A DNA stretch of 64,000 nt, from NCBI RefSeq assembly GCF_013155125.1, contig NZ_CP053564.1:1371501-1435500 (forward strand), in the 5' to 3' direction. Positions within the stretch are counted from its first letter, which is position 1, and every line of letters starts with the position of its first letter. Both the position numbers and the translations under genes were made by a program. Below the pieces are notes generated by a model. The model saw nothing but the letters and a program-made list of their open reading frames with translations, did no database searches and was not told the DNA's origin. The stretch is from Pseudonocardia broussonetiae (GTDB lineage: Bacteria > Actinomycetota > Actinomycetes > Mycobacteriales > Pseudonocardiaceae). Below, piece by piece: positions 51,133-58,663 of the stretch.

Positions 51133-51154
51133 ATGCTGTTTACGCTGGTAGACC

Positions 51155-51242
51155 TGGCGGAAGCGGAGGGATTTGAACCCCCGGACCCTTGCGGGTCTCT
51201 CGCTTTCAAGGCGAGTGCATTCGGCCGCTCTGCCACGCTTCC
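51155..51242 (-). tRNA. tRNA-Ser (anticodon TGA)
   Basis: Class II tRNA with acceptor GGAAGCG/CGCTTCC, anticodon loop CTTGAAA (TGA), long variable arm, and T arm GGGTTCAAATCCC. CCA is encoded (51155-51157 read in reverse) only in this copy. It is the insertion target of the AICE. Confidence 0.95.
51156..51211. repeat. attR (56-bp direct repeat)
   Basis: Identical to attL at 39989-40044 and lying within the intact tRNA-Ser(TGA), covering its 3' part up to the anticodon arm. Integration therefore kept a functional tRNA on this side, and the copy at attL is the fragment. Confidence 0.93.
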
Positions 51243-51383
51243 CTCCCCGCAGCCTAGCGGCCGGGGTGGGTCGGGCCGGGTCGTGCTCGCCGCGCCGGGC
51301 GTCCGGTGTCGCCCGACCCGCCGGTGTGGTGGGATTCGGCCGATCACCGGTCCGGGCCGGGCACAGGTCAGGGGAGACAGCGC

Positions 51384-52334
51384 ATGCGGTTCAACGAGAA
51401 CGCCGATCTCGACACGTCGAACATCGACGACCTGCGCGGTGGCGGGGGCGGAGGCGGCGGTGCGCTCGGCGGGCGGGTCGCCGCGGGCGGCGGCGGGCTC
51501 GGCATCATCGGCCTGATCCTCTACTTCCTCATCTCCCAGCTCGGCGGCGGCAGCACGGGCGGGGGTGGCGGCGGGTTCGAGCTGCCGGGCGGGCTGTCCG
51601 GCCTCTCGTCCGGCCAGTCGGCCGACACCTCGCAGGCCGCGCAGAGCTGCCGCACCGGCGCCGACGCGAACACCCAGCTCGACTGCGAGGTCGTCGCCGT
51701 CGTCAACTCCCTCGACGGCTACTGGACCGACGCCTTCGCCCGCTCCGGCCAGACCTACCAGCCCCCGCGCACCAACTTCTTCAGCGGCGGCGTGAACACC
51801 GCGTGCGGCAGCGCGAGCTCCGCGGTCGGGCCGTTCTACTGCCCCGGCGACAACGAGGTCTACATCGACCTCGGCTTCTTCCAGGAGCTGGAGCAGACGT
51901 TCGGCGCGCGCGGTGGCACGTTCGCCCGCGCCTACGTCATCGCCCACGAGTACGGCCACCACATCCAGGCGCTGCTCGGCACGAACTCGCGCGTGCAGTC
52001 CGGCGACACCGGCCCGACCTCCGGCTCGGTCCGCCTCGAGCTGCAGGCCGACTGCTACGCCGGCGTCTGGGCCAACCACGCGACGACGACGCCGACGTCG
52101 TCGGGCGAGCCGCTGATCGTCGACGTCACCCAGGACGACGTCGCCGCCGCGCTCGACACCGCCGCCCGCATCGGCGACGACTACATCCAGACCCAGCTCG
52201 GTGGCGGTCAGGTCGACGAGAGCCAGTTCAGCCACGGCAGCTCGGCACAGCGCGAGCGCTGGTACACGACCGGGTACGAGACGGGCGACCCCTCGCAGTG
52301 CGACACGTTCGCGCGGGGTGTGAACCTCGGCTGA
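51384..52334 (+). CDS. Neutral zinc metallopeptidase (YpfJ/KPN_02809 family)
   Basis: A 316-residue membrane-anchored peptidase. Soluble N-terminus MRFNENADLDTSNIDDLRG, Gly-rich stretch, one membrane helix (about 37-52), Gly-rich linker, then the catalytic domain with YVIAHEYGHHIQALLG (HExxH near 190) and ELQADCYAGVWANH (third ligand region). The final DPSQCDTF is typical of the family. GGGGAGA precedes the ATG. Catalysis is expected outside the membrane; substrates are unknown. Confidence 0.9.
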   Translation: MRFNENADLDTSNIDDLRGGGGGGGGALGGRVAAGGGGLGIIGLILYFLISQLGGGSTGGGGGGFELPGGLSGLSSGQSADTSQAAQSCRTGADANTQLDCEVVAVVNSLDGYWTDAFARSGQTYQPPRTNFFSGGVNTACGSASSAVGPFYCPGDNEVYIDLGFFQELEQTFGARGGTFARAYVIAHEYGHHIQALLGTNSRVQSGDTGPTSGSVRLELQADCYAGVWANHATTTPTSSGEPLIVDVTQDDVAAALDTAARIGDDYIQTQLGGGQVDESQFSHGSSAQRERWYTTGYETGDPSQCDTFARGVNLG

Positions 52335-52347
52335 GCCCGGACCCGGG

Positions 52348-52983
52348 TCACGCCGCTCCGAGCAGCCCCAGGCACCCGTCGACGCCCTCGACGGCCAGCG
52401 CCCAGTCCGGGCGCACGAACTCCGCCTCCCCGACGACGAGCCGCACGTCGTCGACGGGCTCGCCGCGGCGCACGACGGTGGTCGTGCCGTCGCGGCGGTA
52501 GCCGAGCTTCTCCGAGACGCGGTGCGAGGCGTGGTTGTCGGGGAAGGCGTCGGAGCGGGCGCGGCGGGCGCGCAGGTGGTCGAACGCGAACAGCAGCACC
52601 GCGGCGCGCATCTCCGTACCCAGTCCGACACCCTGGTGGGCGCGGCCCAGCCACGACCCGCTGGACACCTCGCGGGTGGTCGCGAAGTCGGTGCCGGTGA
52701 GGCCCTGCGTGCCGATGACCCGGCCCTCGTGGCGCACCAGGAAGTGGATCGACCAGCTCTCCGGGGCGAGCCGCGCGCGCTCGGACCAGAAGTACTGCAG
52801 CATCCCGCGGCCCAGGTAGGCCGGGTCGGCCTCGGTCCACGGCACCAGGAACGGCATCTCCTCCGGCGGGTGCACCCCGGCGTAAGCCGCCTCGACGAGA
52901 CCGTCGAGGCCGACGTCGTCGTCGGGGCGCAGCTCCAGGCGCGGGGTGCGCAGGACGAGGTCACGCAGCGGCCAGTGCTCCAT
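52348..52983 (-). CDS. GNAT-family N-acetyltransferase (RimJ/RimL-like)
   Basis: A 211-residue acetyltransferase: LRDLVLRTPRLELRPDDD opening, EVSSGSWLGRAHQGVGLGTEMRAAVL (acetyl-CoA loop, about 110-135), and NHASHRVSEKLGYRRDG. This is the RimJ/RimL-like subgroup, which acetylates protein N-termini or small molecules. The ATG at 52983 was chosen because upstream sequence belongs to the divergent quinone reductase gene. It faces the metallopeptidase gene end, 13 bp away. Confidence 0.88.
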   Translation of the reverse strand: MEHWPLRDLVLRTPRLELRPDDDVGLDGLVEAAYAGVHPPEEMPFLVPWTEADPAYLGRGMLQYFWSERARLAPESWSIHFLVRHEGRVIGTQGLTGTDFATTREVSSGSWLGRAHQGVGLGTEMRAAVLLFAFDHLRARRARSDAFPDNHASHRVSEKLGYRRDGTTTVVRRGEPVDDVRLVVGEAEFVRPDWALAVEGVDGCLGLLGAA

Positions 52984-53038
52984 CGCGTGCCACGGTCCCC
53001 GATCGCCGGGCGCCGCGCGAGGGAATAGCGTCCCGGCC

Positions 53039-54022
53039 ATGTTTGCGATCACGGTCAGCGAGCCCGGTGGACCCGACTCGATGCGCTGGACGGAGGTGCC
53101 CGACCCCGTCGCCGGGCCCGGCGAGGTCGTCCTCGACGTCGTCGCGAGCGCGGTCAACCGGGCCGACCTCATGCAGCGCGAGGGCAAGTACCCGCCGCCG
53201 CCCGGGGCGTCGGACATCATCGGGCTGGAGTGCTCGGGGCGCGTGGCGTCGCTCGGCGAGGGCGTCGACGGCTGGGCGGTCGGCGACGAGGTCTGCGCGC
53301 TGCTCGCCGGCGGTGGCTACGCGCAGAAGGTGGCGGTGCCGGCCGCGCAGCTCATGCCGATCCCGACCGGCGTCGACCTCGTGACGGCGGCGGGGCTGCC
53401 CGAGGTGGCGTGCACGGTGTGGTCGAACATCGTGATGGCCGGGCGGCTGAGCTCGGGCGAGACGTTCCTCGTGCAGGGCGGCAGCAGCGGCATCGGCACG
53501 CACGCGATCCAGGTGGCGAAGGCGCTCGGGGCGCGCGTCGCCGCCACCGCGGGCGCCCCCGACCGCCTGGAGCGCTGCCGCGAGCTCGGCGCCGACATCG
53601 TCATCGACTACCACGACGACATCCCGGCCGAGCTGAAGAAGGCCACCGACGGCCACGGCGCCGACGTCATCCTCGACAACATGGGCGCCAAGGGGCTCGC
53701 CGCGAACATCGACGCCCTCGCCCCCGACGGCCGACTGGTGATCATCGGGATGCAGGGCGGCGTGAAGGGCGAGCTCGACATCGGCGCGCTGCTGCGCAAG
53801 CGCGGCTCCGTCACCGCGATGGGGCTGCGCGGGCGCCCGGTGCTCGGGCCGAACGGCAAGGGCGCGGTCGTCGCCGAGGTCACGGCGAACGTGTGGCCGA
53901 TGATCGCCGACGGGCGGGTGCGGCCGATCGTGCACGGCTCCGTGCCGATGGAGCGGGCCGCGGAGGCGCACACAACGCTGGAGGGCGGCGGGGTCGTCGG
54001 GAAGCTCCTGCTGACGACCTGA
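53039..54022 (+). CDS. NAD(P)H-quinone oxidoreductase (zeta-crystallin/PIG3-like MDR)
   Basis: A 327-residue zinc-independent medium-chain reductase: N-terminal GroES-like domain (NRADLMQREGKYPPPPGASDIIGLECSG), Rossmann domain with the NADPH motif VQGGSSGIGTHAIQVAKALGARV (about 148-170), and a C-terminal return ending GGGVVGKLLL. The PPPPGASDIIGLE segment is diagnostic of the PIG3/QOR branch. It probably reduces quinones in the cytosol. Confidence 0.93.
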   Translation: MFAITVSEPGGPDSMRWTEVPDPVAGPGEVVLDVVASAVNRADLMQREGKYPPPPGASDIIGLECSGRVASLGEGVDGWAVGDEVCALLAGGGYAQKVAVPAAQLMPIPTGVDLVTAAGLPEVACTVWSNIVMAGRLSSGETFLVQGGSSGIGTHAIQVAKALGARVAATAGAPDRLERCRELGADIVIDYHDDIPAELKKATDGHGADVILDNMGAKGLAANIDALAPDGRLVIIGMQGGVKGELDIGALLRKRGSVTAMGLRGRPVLGPNGKGAVVAEVTANVWPMIADGRVRPIVHGSVPMERAAEAHTTLEGGGVVGKLLLTT

Positions 54023-54046
54023 GACGACGGGGCGCAGCAGGACCCC

Positions 54047-54080
54047 GACTCGGTCGCAGCCAGACCCCGACTCGCGGGCC
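54047..54080. repeat. 22-bp GACTCGCG repeat, copy 3
   Basis: One full 22-bp unit (54047-54068; GACTCGGTCGCAGCC..., ending ACCCC) plus the truncated end GACTCGCGGG (54069 onward). It lies between the convergent quinone reductase and class-V genes, 2 bp from the end of the latter. Confidence 0.75.
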
Positions 54081-54082
54081 TT

Positions 54083-55273
54083 CTAGAGGGACGCCAGGGC
54101 CGCCGCGAGGGCGCGGGTCTCGGCCGGGGTCGTGTAGTGGCCCAGCCCCACCCGCAGCACCCCGCCGACCTCCGCCGTGCCCAGGTGGGCGAGCACGCCC
54201 TGCTCGCCGGGGTCGGGGACCACGCAGATGCCGCGGTCGGCGAGGTGCTCGGCCAGCTCGGCGGCCTTCACGGCGTGGGTGAGCGCGAGGGCCGGGATGC
54301 GGTCGGGCGCGGAGCCCAGGACGGTGGCGCCGGCGCCGACGAGGTCGAGCAGCAGCTCGTCGAGGAGGCGGTCCTGGTAGGCGTGCAGGGCCTCGAGCGA
54401 GGCGTGCAGGCGCTCGGTCCGCGTGCCCGTGGCGGCGTCGTCGAGGCCGGCGAGGTGGTCCACCGACGCGACGAGCCCGGCCAGCTGCGGCGTGGAGTGC
54501 GGCCCGACCTCGAGCCGGCGGGGGCCGCGGGCGGTGGGGTCGAGCGAGCAGTTCGTGAGGCGGTCGAGCAGCGCGGGCGTGCGGAACACCAGCGCGCCCA
54601 GGTGCGGGCCGCCCCACGCCGCGGCGTCGAGCGCGACGACGTCGGCGCCGAGGTCGTCGAGGCGCACGGGCCCGTAGGCGGCCGCGGCGCAGGCGTCGAC
54701 GACGAGCAGCGCGCCCGCCGACCGCGTCCGCGCGGCCACCCCGGCGACGTCGACCCGCGTGCCGACCTGCCCCGACGCCGCCGTCACCGCGACGACGCGC
54801 GTGGCGCCCGTCAGGAGCTCGTCGAACTGCCACGCGGGCAGCTCGCACGACTCGATCTCGATCTCGGCCCAGCGGACGGCGATGTCGCGCCGGTGGGCGG
54901 CGCGCAGCCAGGGCAGCACGTTCGCGGCGTCGTCGAGGCGGGAGAGGACGACCTCGTCGCCGGACACCCAGGTGTCGGCGACGGCGTCGGCGAGCCGGGC
55001 CAGCAGCACCGCCGGGCCGGGCCCGAGCACGACGCCGCGGGGATCGCCGCCGACGAGGTCCGCGACGGCGCACCGGGCCGCGTGCTCGACGTCGGCGGTG
55101 TGTCGGGAGGCCGCGAACGGGGCACCCGGCGCGGAGCGCGGCCTGCGGAAGGCCCCCGAGACGGCGGACACGACGTTCTCCGGGGGCTGCATCCCGGCGG
55201 CCGCGTCGAGGTGGACCCAGCCGTCGCCGAGCGCGGGGATGAGCCCGCGCACCCGAGCGACGTCGTACGCCAT
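54083..55273 (-). CDS. Class-V aminotransferase/cysteine desulfurase-like protein lacking the PLP lysine
   Basis: A 396-residue fold-type I protein of the cysteine-desulfurase-like group. HLDAAAGMQPPENVV at the N-terminus, LVVDACAAAAYG (D193, the pyridine-N aspartate), and GGPHLGALVF matching the GPHLG loop. The catalytic Ser-x-x-Lys normally just before that loop is replaced: residues 216-220 read DAAAW, with Ala219 at the lysine position. PLP Schiff-base chemistry is therefore doubtful. It is divergent from bpa, with 60 bp between starts. Confidence 0.78.
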   Translation of the reverse strand: MAYDVARVRGLIPALGDGWVHLDAAAGMQPPENVVSAVSGAFRRPRSAPGAPFAASRHTADVEHAARCAVADLVGGDPRGVVLGPGPAVLLARLADAVADTWVSGDEVVLSRLDDAANVLPWLRAAHRRDIAVRWAEIEIESCELPAWQFDELLTGATRVVAVTAASGQVGTRVDVAGVAARTRSAGALLVVDACAAAAYGPVRLDDLGADVVALDAAAWGGPHLGALVFRTPALLDRLTNCSLDPTARGPRRLEVGPHSTPQLAGLVASVDHLAGLDDAATGTRTERLHASLEALHAYQDRLLDELLLDLVGAGATVLGSAPDRIPALALTHAVKAAELAEHLADRGICVVPDPGEQGVLAHLGTAEVGGVLRVGLGHYTTPAETRALAAALASL

Positions 55274-55333
55274 CCGGATACGGTAGCGAGGGCACCTAAT
55301 CGATCAGTCAACCGACGAGCACGGAGCGTGGTC

Positions 55334-55873
55334 ATGAGTCAGCCGGAGAACGGCGCGGAGCAGCAGGTCATGGTCATCGGGCCCGACGGGCAGCCCGTGG
55401 GGATGGCCCAGGTCGCGCACTCCGACGGCGAGAGCGGCGGCGGCGGTCTGGGCGGCATGGTCGAGCAGCCCGCCAAGGTCATGCGCATCGGCACCATGAT
55501 CAAGCAGCTGCTGGAGGAGGTGCGCGCCGCGCCGCTCGACGAGGCCTCGCGCGCCCGCCTCCGCGAGATCCACGAGAACTCGATCAAGGAGCTGGAGGAC
55601 GGCCTGGCGCCCGAGCTGCGCGACGAGCTCGGCCGCCTGTCGCTGCCCTTCACCGAGGACGCCACCCCGTCCGACGCGGAGCTGCGGATCGCGCAGGCCC
55701 AGCTCGTCGGGTGGCTGGAGGGGCTGTTCCACGGCATCCAGACCGCCCTGTTCGCCCAGCAGATGGCCGCCCGCGCGCAGCTCGAGCAGATGCGGCGCGG
55801 CCTGCCGCCCGGTGCGGTTCCGGGCCAGCCCGGCGAGAACCCGATGGGCCGCGGCACCGGGCAGTACCTGTAG
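55334..55873 (+). CDS. bpa: Bacterial proteasome activator Bpa/PafE
   Basis: A 179-residue protein matching the ATP-independent proteasome activator. A disordered Gly-rich N-terminus (MSQPENGAEQQVMVIGPDG) precedes a four-helix core (PAKVMRIGTMIKQLLEEVRAAPLDEASRARL; WLEGLFHGIQTALFAQQMAARAQLEQM) and the C-terminal GQYL motif that docks in the 20S proteasome. This implies a proteasome in the organism. ATG at 55334. Confidence 0.93.
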   Translation: MSQPENGAEQQVMVIGPDGQPVGMAQVAHSDGESGGGGLGGMVEQPAKVMRIGTMIKQLLEEVRAAPLDEASRARLREIHENSIKELEDGLAPELRDELGRLSLPFTEDATPSDAELRIAQAQLVGWLEGLFHGIQTALFAQQMAARAQLEQMRRGLPPGAVPGQPGENPMGRGTGQYL

Positions 55874-55931
55874 CCGGGTCGGGGGCCGCACCGCGTCAGG
55901 GGCCCCCCGGGCCCGCCGGTAGTCTCGATCC

Positions 55932-56816
55932 GTGGCACAGACGGTGACTGCCGGCGACGACCGGACCGAGGGCGCCGCCACGACGCCCGCGCTCCCGGAC
56001 GAGCCCGGCCCGCGCAGCTGGTCGCGCGCGTTCGGGGACCTGCGCCAGGGCTGGAAGCAGCGGCCGCTGTGGGGCTACCTCGGCTGGCAGGACATCAAGC
56101 AGCGCTACCGCCGCTCGGTGCTCGGCCCGCTCTGGATCAGCGTGACCATGGCGGTGGTCGCCACCGCCATGGGCATCCTCTACGGCGCGCTGTTCGGCGA
56201 GGACATCGCGACGTTCCTGCCCTACGTCGCCACCGGCCTGCTGATCTGGTACTTCATCAGCGGCTGCATCCTCGAGGGCAGCGAGGTCTTCATCGCCAAC
56301 GAGGGGCTGATCCGGTTCCTGCCGGCCCCGCTGAGCCTGCACATCTACCGGCTCGTCTGGCGGCAGTCGCTGTTCTTCGTGCACAACCTCGTGGTGTGGG
56401 TCGTGCTCGTCGTGATCTTCCCGCAGCCGCTGAGCTGGACGCTGCTGCTCGCGATCCCGGCGTTCCTGCTGCTGGTGCTCAACGGCGCGTGGATCTCGGT
56501 GCTCACCGGCATCGTCGCGACGCGCTTCCGCGACATCCCGCCGATCATCGGGAGCCTGTCGCAGCTGCTGTTCTTCATGACGCCGATCGTGTGGCAGTAC
56601 GACACGCTGCTGAAGAACCCGGCCGTGGCCGAGCGGGCGCGGATCGCCGAGCTCAACCCGGTCATGCACTTCGTCGAGATCCTGCGCCAGCCGATGCTGG
56701 GCCAGGAGATCGCCTGGCGGCACTGGTACATCGCCGGGGCGATCACGGTGGTCGGGATCGCCGTCGCGCTGGTCTGCCTGCGCAACTACCGCTCCCGCGT
56801 CGCGTACTGGGTCTGA
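55932..56816 (+). CDS. wzm: Galactan/O-antigen ABC exporter, permease (Wzm/RfbD-like)
   Basis: A 294-residue ABC-2 permease with six membrane segments. An N-terminal amphipathic WKQRPLWGYLGWQDIKQRYRRSVLGPLWI precedes helices from about 65 to 280, including the late LNPVMHFVEILRQPMLGQ loop typical of polysaccharide exporters. GTG start. With the ATPase and GlfT1-like genes downstream it matches the mycobacterial galactan-flippase locus (Rv3781-Rv3783 type), moving lipid-linked galactan across the membrane. Confidence 0.92.
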   Translation: MAQTVTAGDDRTEGAATTPALPDEPGPRSWSRAFGDLRQGWKQRPLWGYLGWQDIKQRYRRSVLGPLWISVTMAVVATAMGILYGALFGEDIATFLPYVATGLLIWYFISGCILEGSEVFIANEGLIRFLPAPLSLHIYRLVWRQSLFFVHNLVVWVVLVVIFPQPLSWTLLLAIPAFLLLVLNGAWISVLTGIVATRFRDIPPIIGSLSQLLFFMTPIVWQYDTLLKNPAVAERARIAELNPVMHFVEILRQPMLGQEIAWRHWYIAGAITVVGIAVALVCLRNYRSRVAYWV

Positions 56817-56826
56817 GGAGCACGCC

Positions 56827-57591
56827 GTGGTCAGCATCGACATCCAGAACGCCTCCGTCGACTTCCCCATCTTCGACGCCAAGACCCGCTCGCTGAAGAA
56901 GGCCGTGCTCGGCCGGGCCGGTGGCCGCATCGGCACCGACAGCAGGGTGCCGATCATCGAGGCCCTGCACGACATCACCCTGTCCCTGCGCAAGGGCGAG
57001 CGCGTCGCGCTGGTGGGGCACAACGGCGCCGGCAAGTCGACGCTGCTGCGGCTCATGTCGGGCATCTACGAGCCCACCCGCGGCCGGGCGCGGATCGTCG
57101 GCAAGGTGGCGCCGGTGTTCGACCTCGCCGTCGGCATGGACCCGGAGATCTCCGGGCTGGAGAACATCCTCATCCGCGGCCTGTTCCTCGGGATGACGCG
57201 CAAGGAGATGGACTCCCGCGTCGACGACATCGCGGCGTTCACCGAGCTCGGCGACTACCTCGACATGCCGCTGCGCACCTACTCCACCGGCATGCGCGTG
57301 CGCCTCGCGCTCGGCGTCGTCACCAGCGTCGACCCCGAGATCCTGCTGCTCGACGAGGGCATCGGCGCCGTCGACTCCGAGTTCCTGGCGAAGGCGCGCG
57401 ACCGCCTCAAGGAGCTCGTCGAGCGCTCCGGGATGCTCGTGTTCGCGAGCCACTCCGACGAGTTCCTCGCCGACCTGTGCAGCACCGCGATCTGGATGGA
57501 GCACGGCACCATCCGCGAGCACGGCCCGCTGCGCGACGTCCTGCACCACTACAAGGGTCGCGACGTCCTCGCGGAGATCGAAGCCCGGTGA
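56827..57591 (+). CDS. wzt: Galactan/O-antigen ABC exporter, ATPase (Wzt/RfbE-like)
   Basis: A 254-residue ABC ATPase: Walker A GHNGAGKST (about 64-72), signature STGMRVRLALG, Walker B ILLLDEGIGAVD, switch His in FASHS. The N-terminal FDAKTRSLKKAVLG is typical of Wzt-type exporters. There is no long C-terminal carbohydrate-binding domain, unlike E. coli O9a Wzt, consistent with the galactan exporter. It starts 10 bp after the permease and overlaps the GlfT1 start by 4 bp. Confidence 0.93.
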   Translation: MVSIDIQNASVDFPIFDAKTRSLKKAVLGRAGGRIGTDSRVPIIEALHDITLSLRKGERVALVGHNGAGKSTLLRLMSGIYEPTRGRARIVGKVAPVFDLAVGMDPEISGLENILIRGLFLGMTRKEMDSRVDDIAAFTELGDYLDMPLRTYSTGMRVRLALGVVTSVDPEILLLDEGIGAVDSEFLAKARDRLKELVERSGMLVFASHSDEFLADLCSTAIWMEHGTIREHGPLRDVLHHYKGRDVLAEIEAR

Positions 57592-58502
57592 CCCCGCTCG
57601 GCCCCGACTCCGTCGTCGCCGTCGTCGTCACCCGCCACCGCGCGGAGCTGCTCACCGAGGCGCTGGCCGTGCTGGGGAAGCAGACCCGCCCCGTCGACCA
57701 CCTGGTCGTCGTCGACAACGGGCCCGACCGCCCCGCCCGCGACGTCGTCGAGGCCTGCGGCATCCCCGCCACCTACCTGCCGTCGTGGAACAACCTCGGC
57801 GGGGCCGGCGGCTTCGCGCTCGGGATGCTGCACGCGCTCGCCCTGGGCGCCGGCTGGGTCTGGCTCGCCGACGACGACGGGCGCGCGGCCGACGACACCG
57901 TCCTCGCCACGCTGCTCGACCTGGCGCAGCGGCGCGGGCTGGCCGCGGTCTCCCCCACCGTCGCCGACCTCGACGACCCCGACCGCCTGGCCTTCCCCGT
58001 CCGCCGCGGCCTCACCTGGCACAGCTCCCGCGCGGCGCTCGCCACCGCCGAGGGCGCCGATCCCGAGCTGCTCCCCGGCATCGCCGCCCTGTTCAACGGC
58101 GCCCTGTTCCGGGCGTCGACGCTCGACGTGGTCGGCGTGCCGGACCTGCGCCTGTTCGTCCGCGGCGACGAGGTGGAGATGCACCGCCGGCTCGTCCGCT
58201 CGGGGCTGCCGTTCGGCACGGCCCTGCACGCGGCCTACCTGCACCCGGCCGGGCGGCACGAGGACAAGCCGATGCTCGGGGGCCGGCTGCACGCCCGCGA
58301 CCCCGAGGACGAGGTCAAGCGGTACTACACCTACCGCAACCGCGGCTACCTCATCTCCCAGCCCGGCATGCGCCGCGTCGGCCTGCTGGAGCTGCCGCGC
58401 TTCGCCTGGTACTTCCTCGTCACGCGGCGCAACCCGCGCGAGTTCGCCACCTGGCTGCGACTGATCCGTCAGGGCCGCGCGGAGCGCTTCCACCGCGCCT
58501 GA
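57588..58502 (+). CDS. glfT1: Galactofuranosyltransferase GlfT1-like
   Basis: A 304-residue family 2 glycosyltransferase: VVAVVVTRHRAELLTEALAVLGKQT (donor-binding start), VVVDNGPDRP, NNLGGAGGF, the metal-binding WLADDDG (about 88-93), and RGDEVEMHRRL acceptor-side acids. GlfT1 adds the first galactofuranose residues to the arabinogalactan linker from UDP-Galf. GTG start coupled to the ATPase stop. The operon context with the exporter makes this call strong. Confidence 0.88.
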   Translation: MTPLGPDSVVAVVVTRHRAELLTEALAVLGKQTRPVDHLVVVDNGPDRPARDVVEACGIPATYLPSWNNLGGAGGFALGMLHALALGAGWVWLADDDGRAADDTVLATLLDLAQRRGLAAVSPTVADLDDPDRLAFPVRRGLTWHSSRAALATAEGADPELLPGIAALFNGALFRASTLDVVGVPDLRLFVRGDEVEMHRRLVRSGLPFGTALHAAYLHPAGRHEDKPMLGGRLHARDPEDEVKRYYTYRNRGYLISQPGMRRVGLLELPRFAWYFLVTRRNPREFATWLRLIRQGRAERFHRA

Positions 58503-58663
58503 TCGCGTTACTCCATGTAGTCGCAGCGGTGGCGGCCACACGGTGGAGTGTCATTCCGCACCTCGGCCGGGACCGCACCTGTTGAACCCATCGTGGCGAC
58601 CACGGCGATACCGGGTGGCGGTTCCACCACCGTCGGGATCCGCACCTCCACGGGGTGCGGATC

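Larger units (their letters stand above)
39989..51211. mobile_element. Actinomycete integrative and conjugative element in tRNA-Ser(TGA)
   Basis: An 11.2-kb element bounded by identical 56-bp direct repeats. It carries a rolling-circle-type Rep, a low-GC cargo segment, a Nudix/GntR pair like pif and korSA of pSAM2, an FtsK/SpoIIIE-type translocase, a small membrane protein, xis and int. This gene set defines an AICE, which transfers double-stranded DNA between mycelia using one translocase. All core genes are open, so the element looks intact. rep is at the opposite end from xis-int, with everything else between them. Confidence 0.92.
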
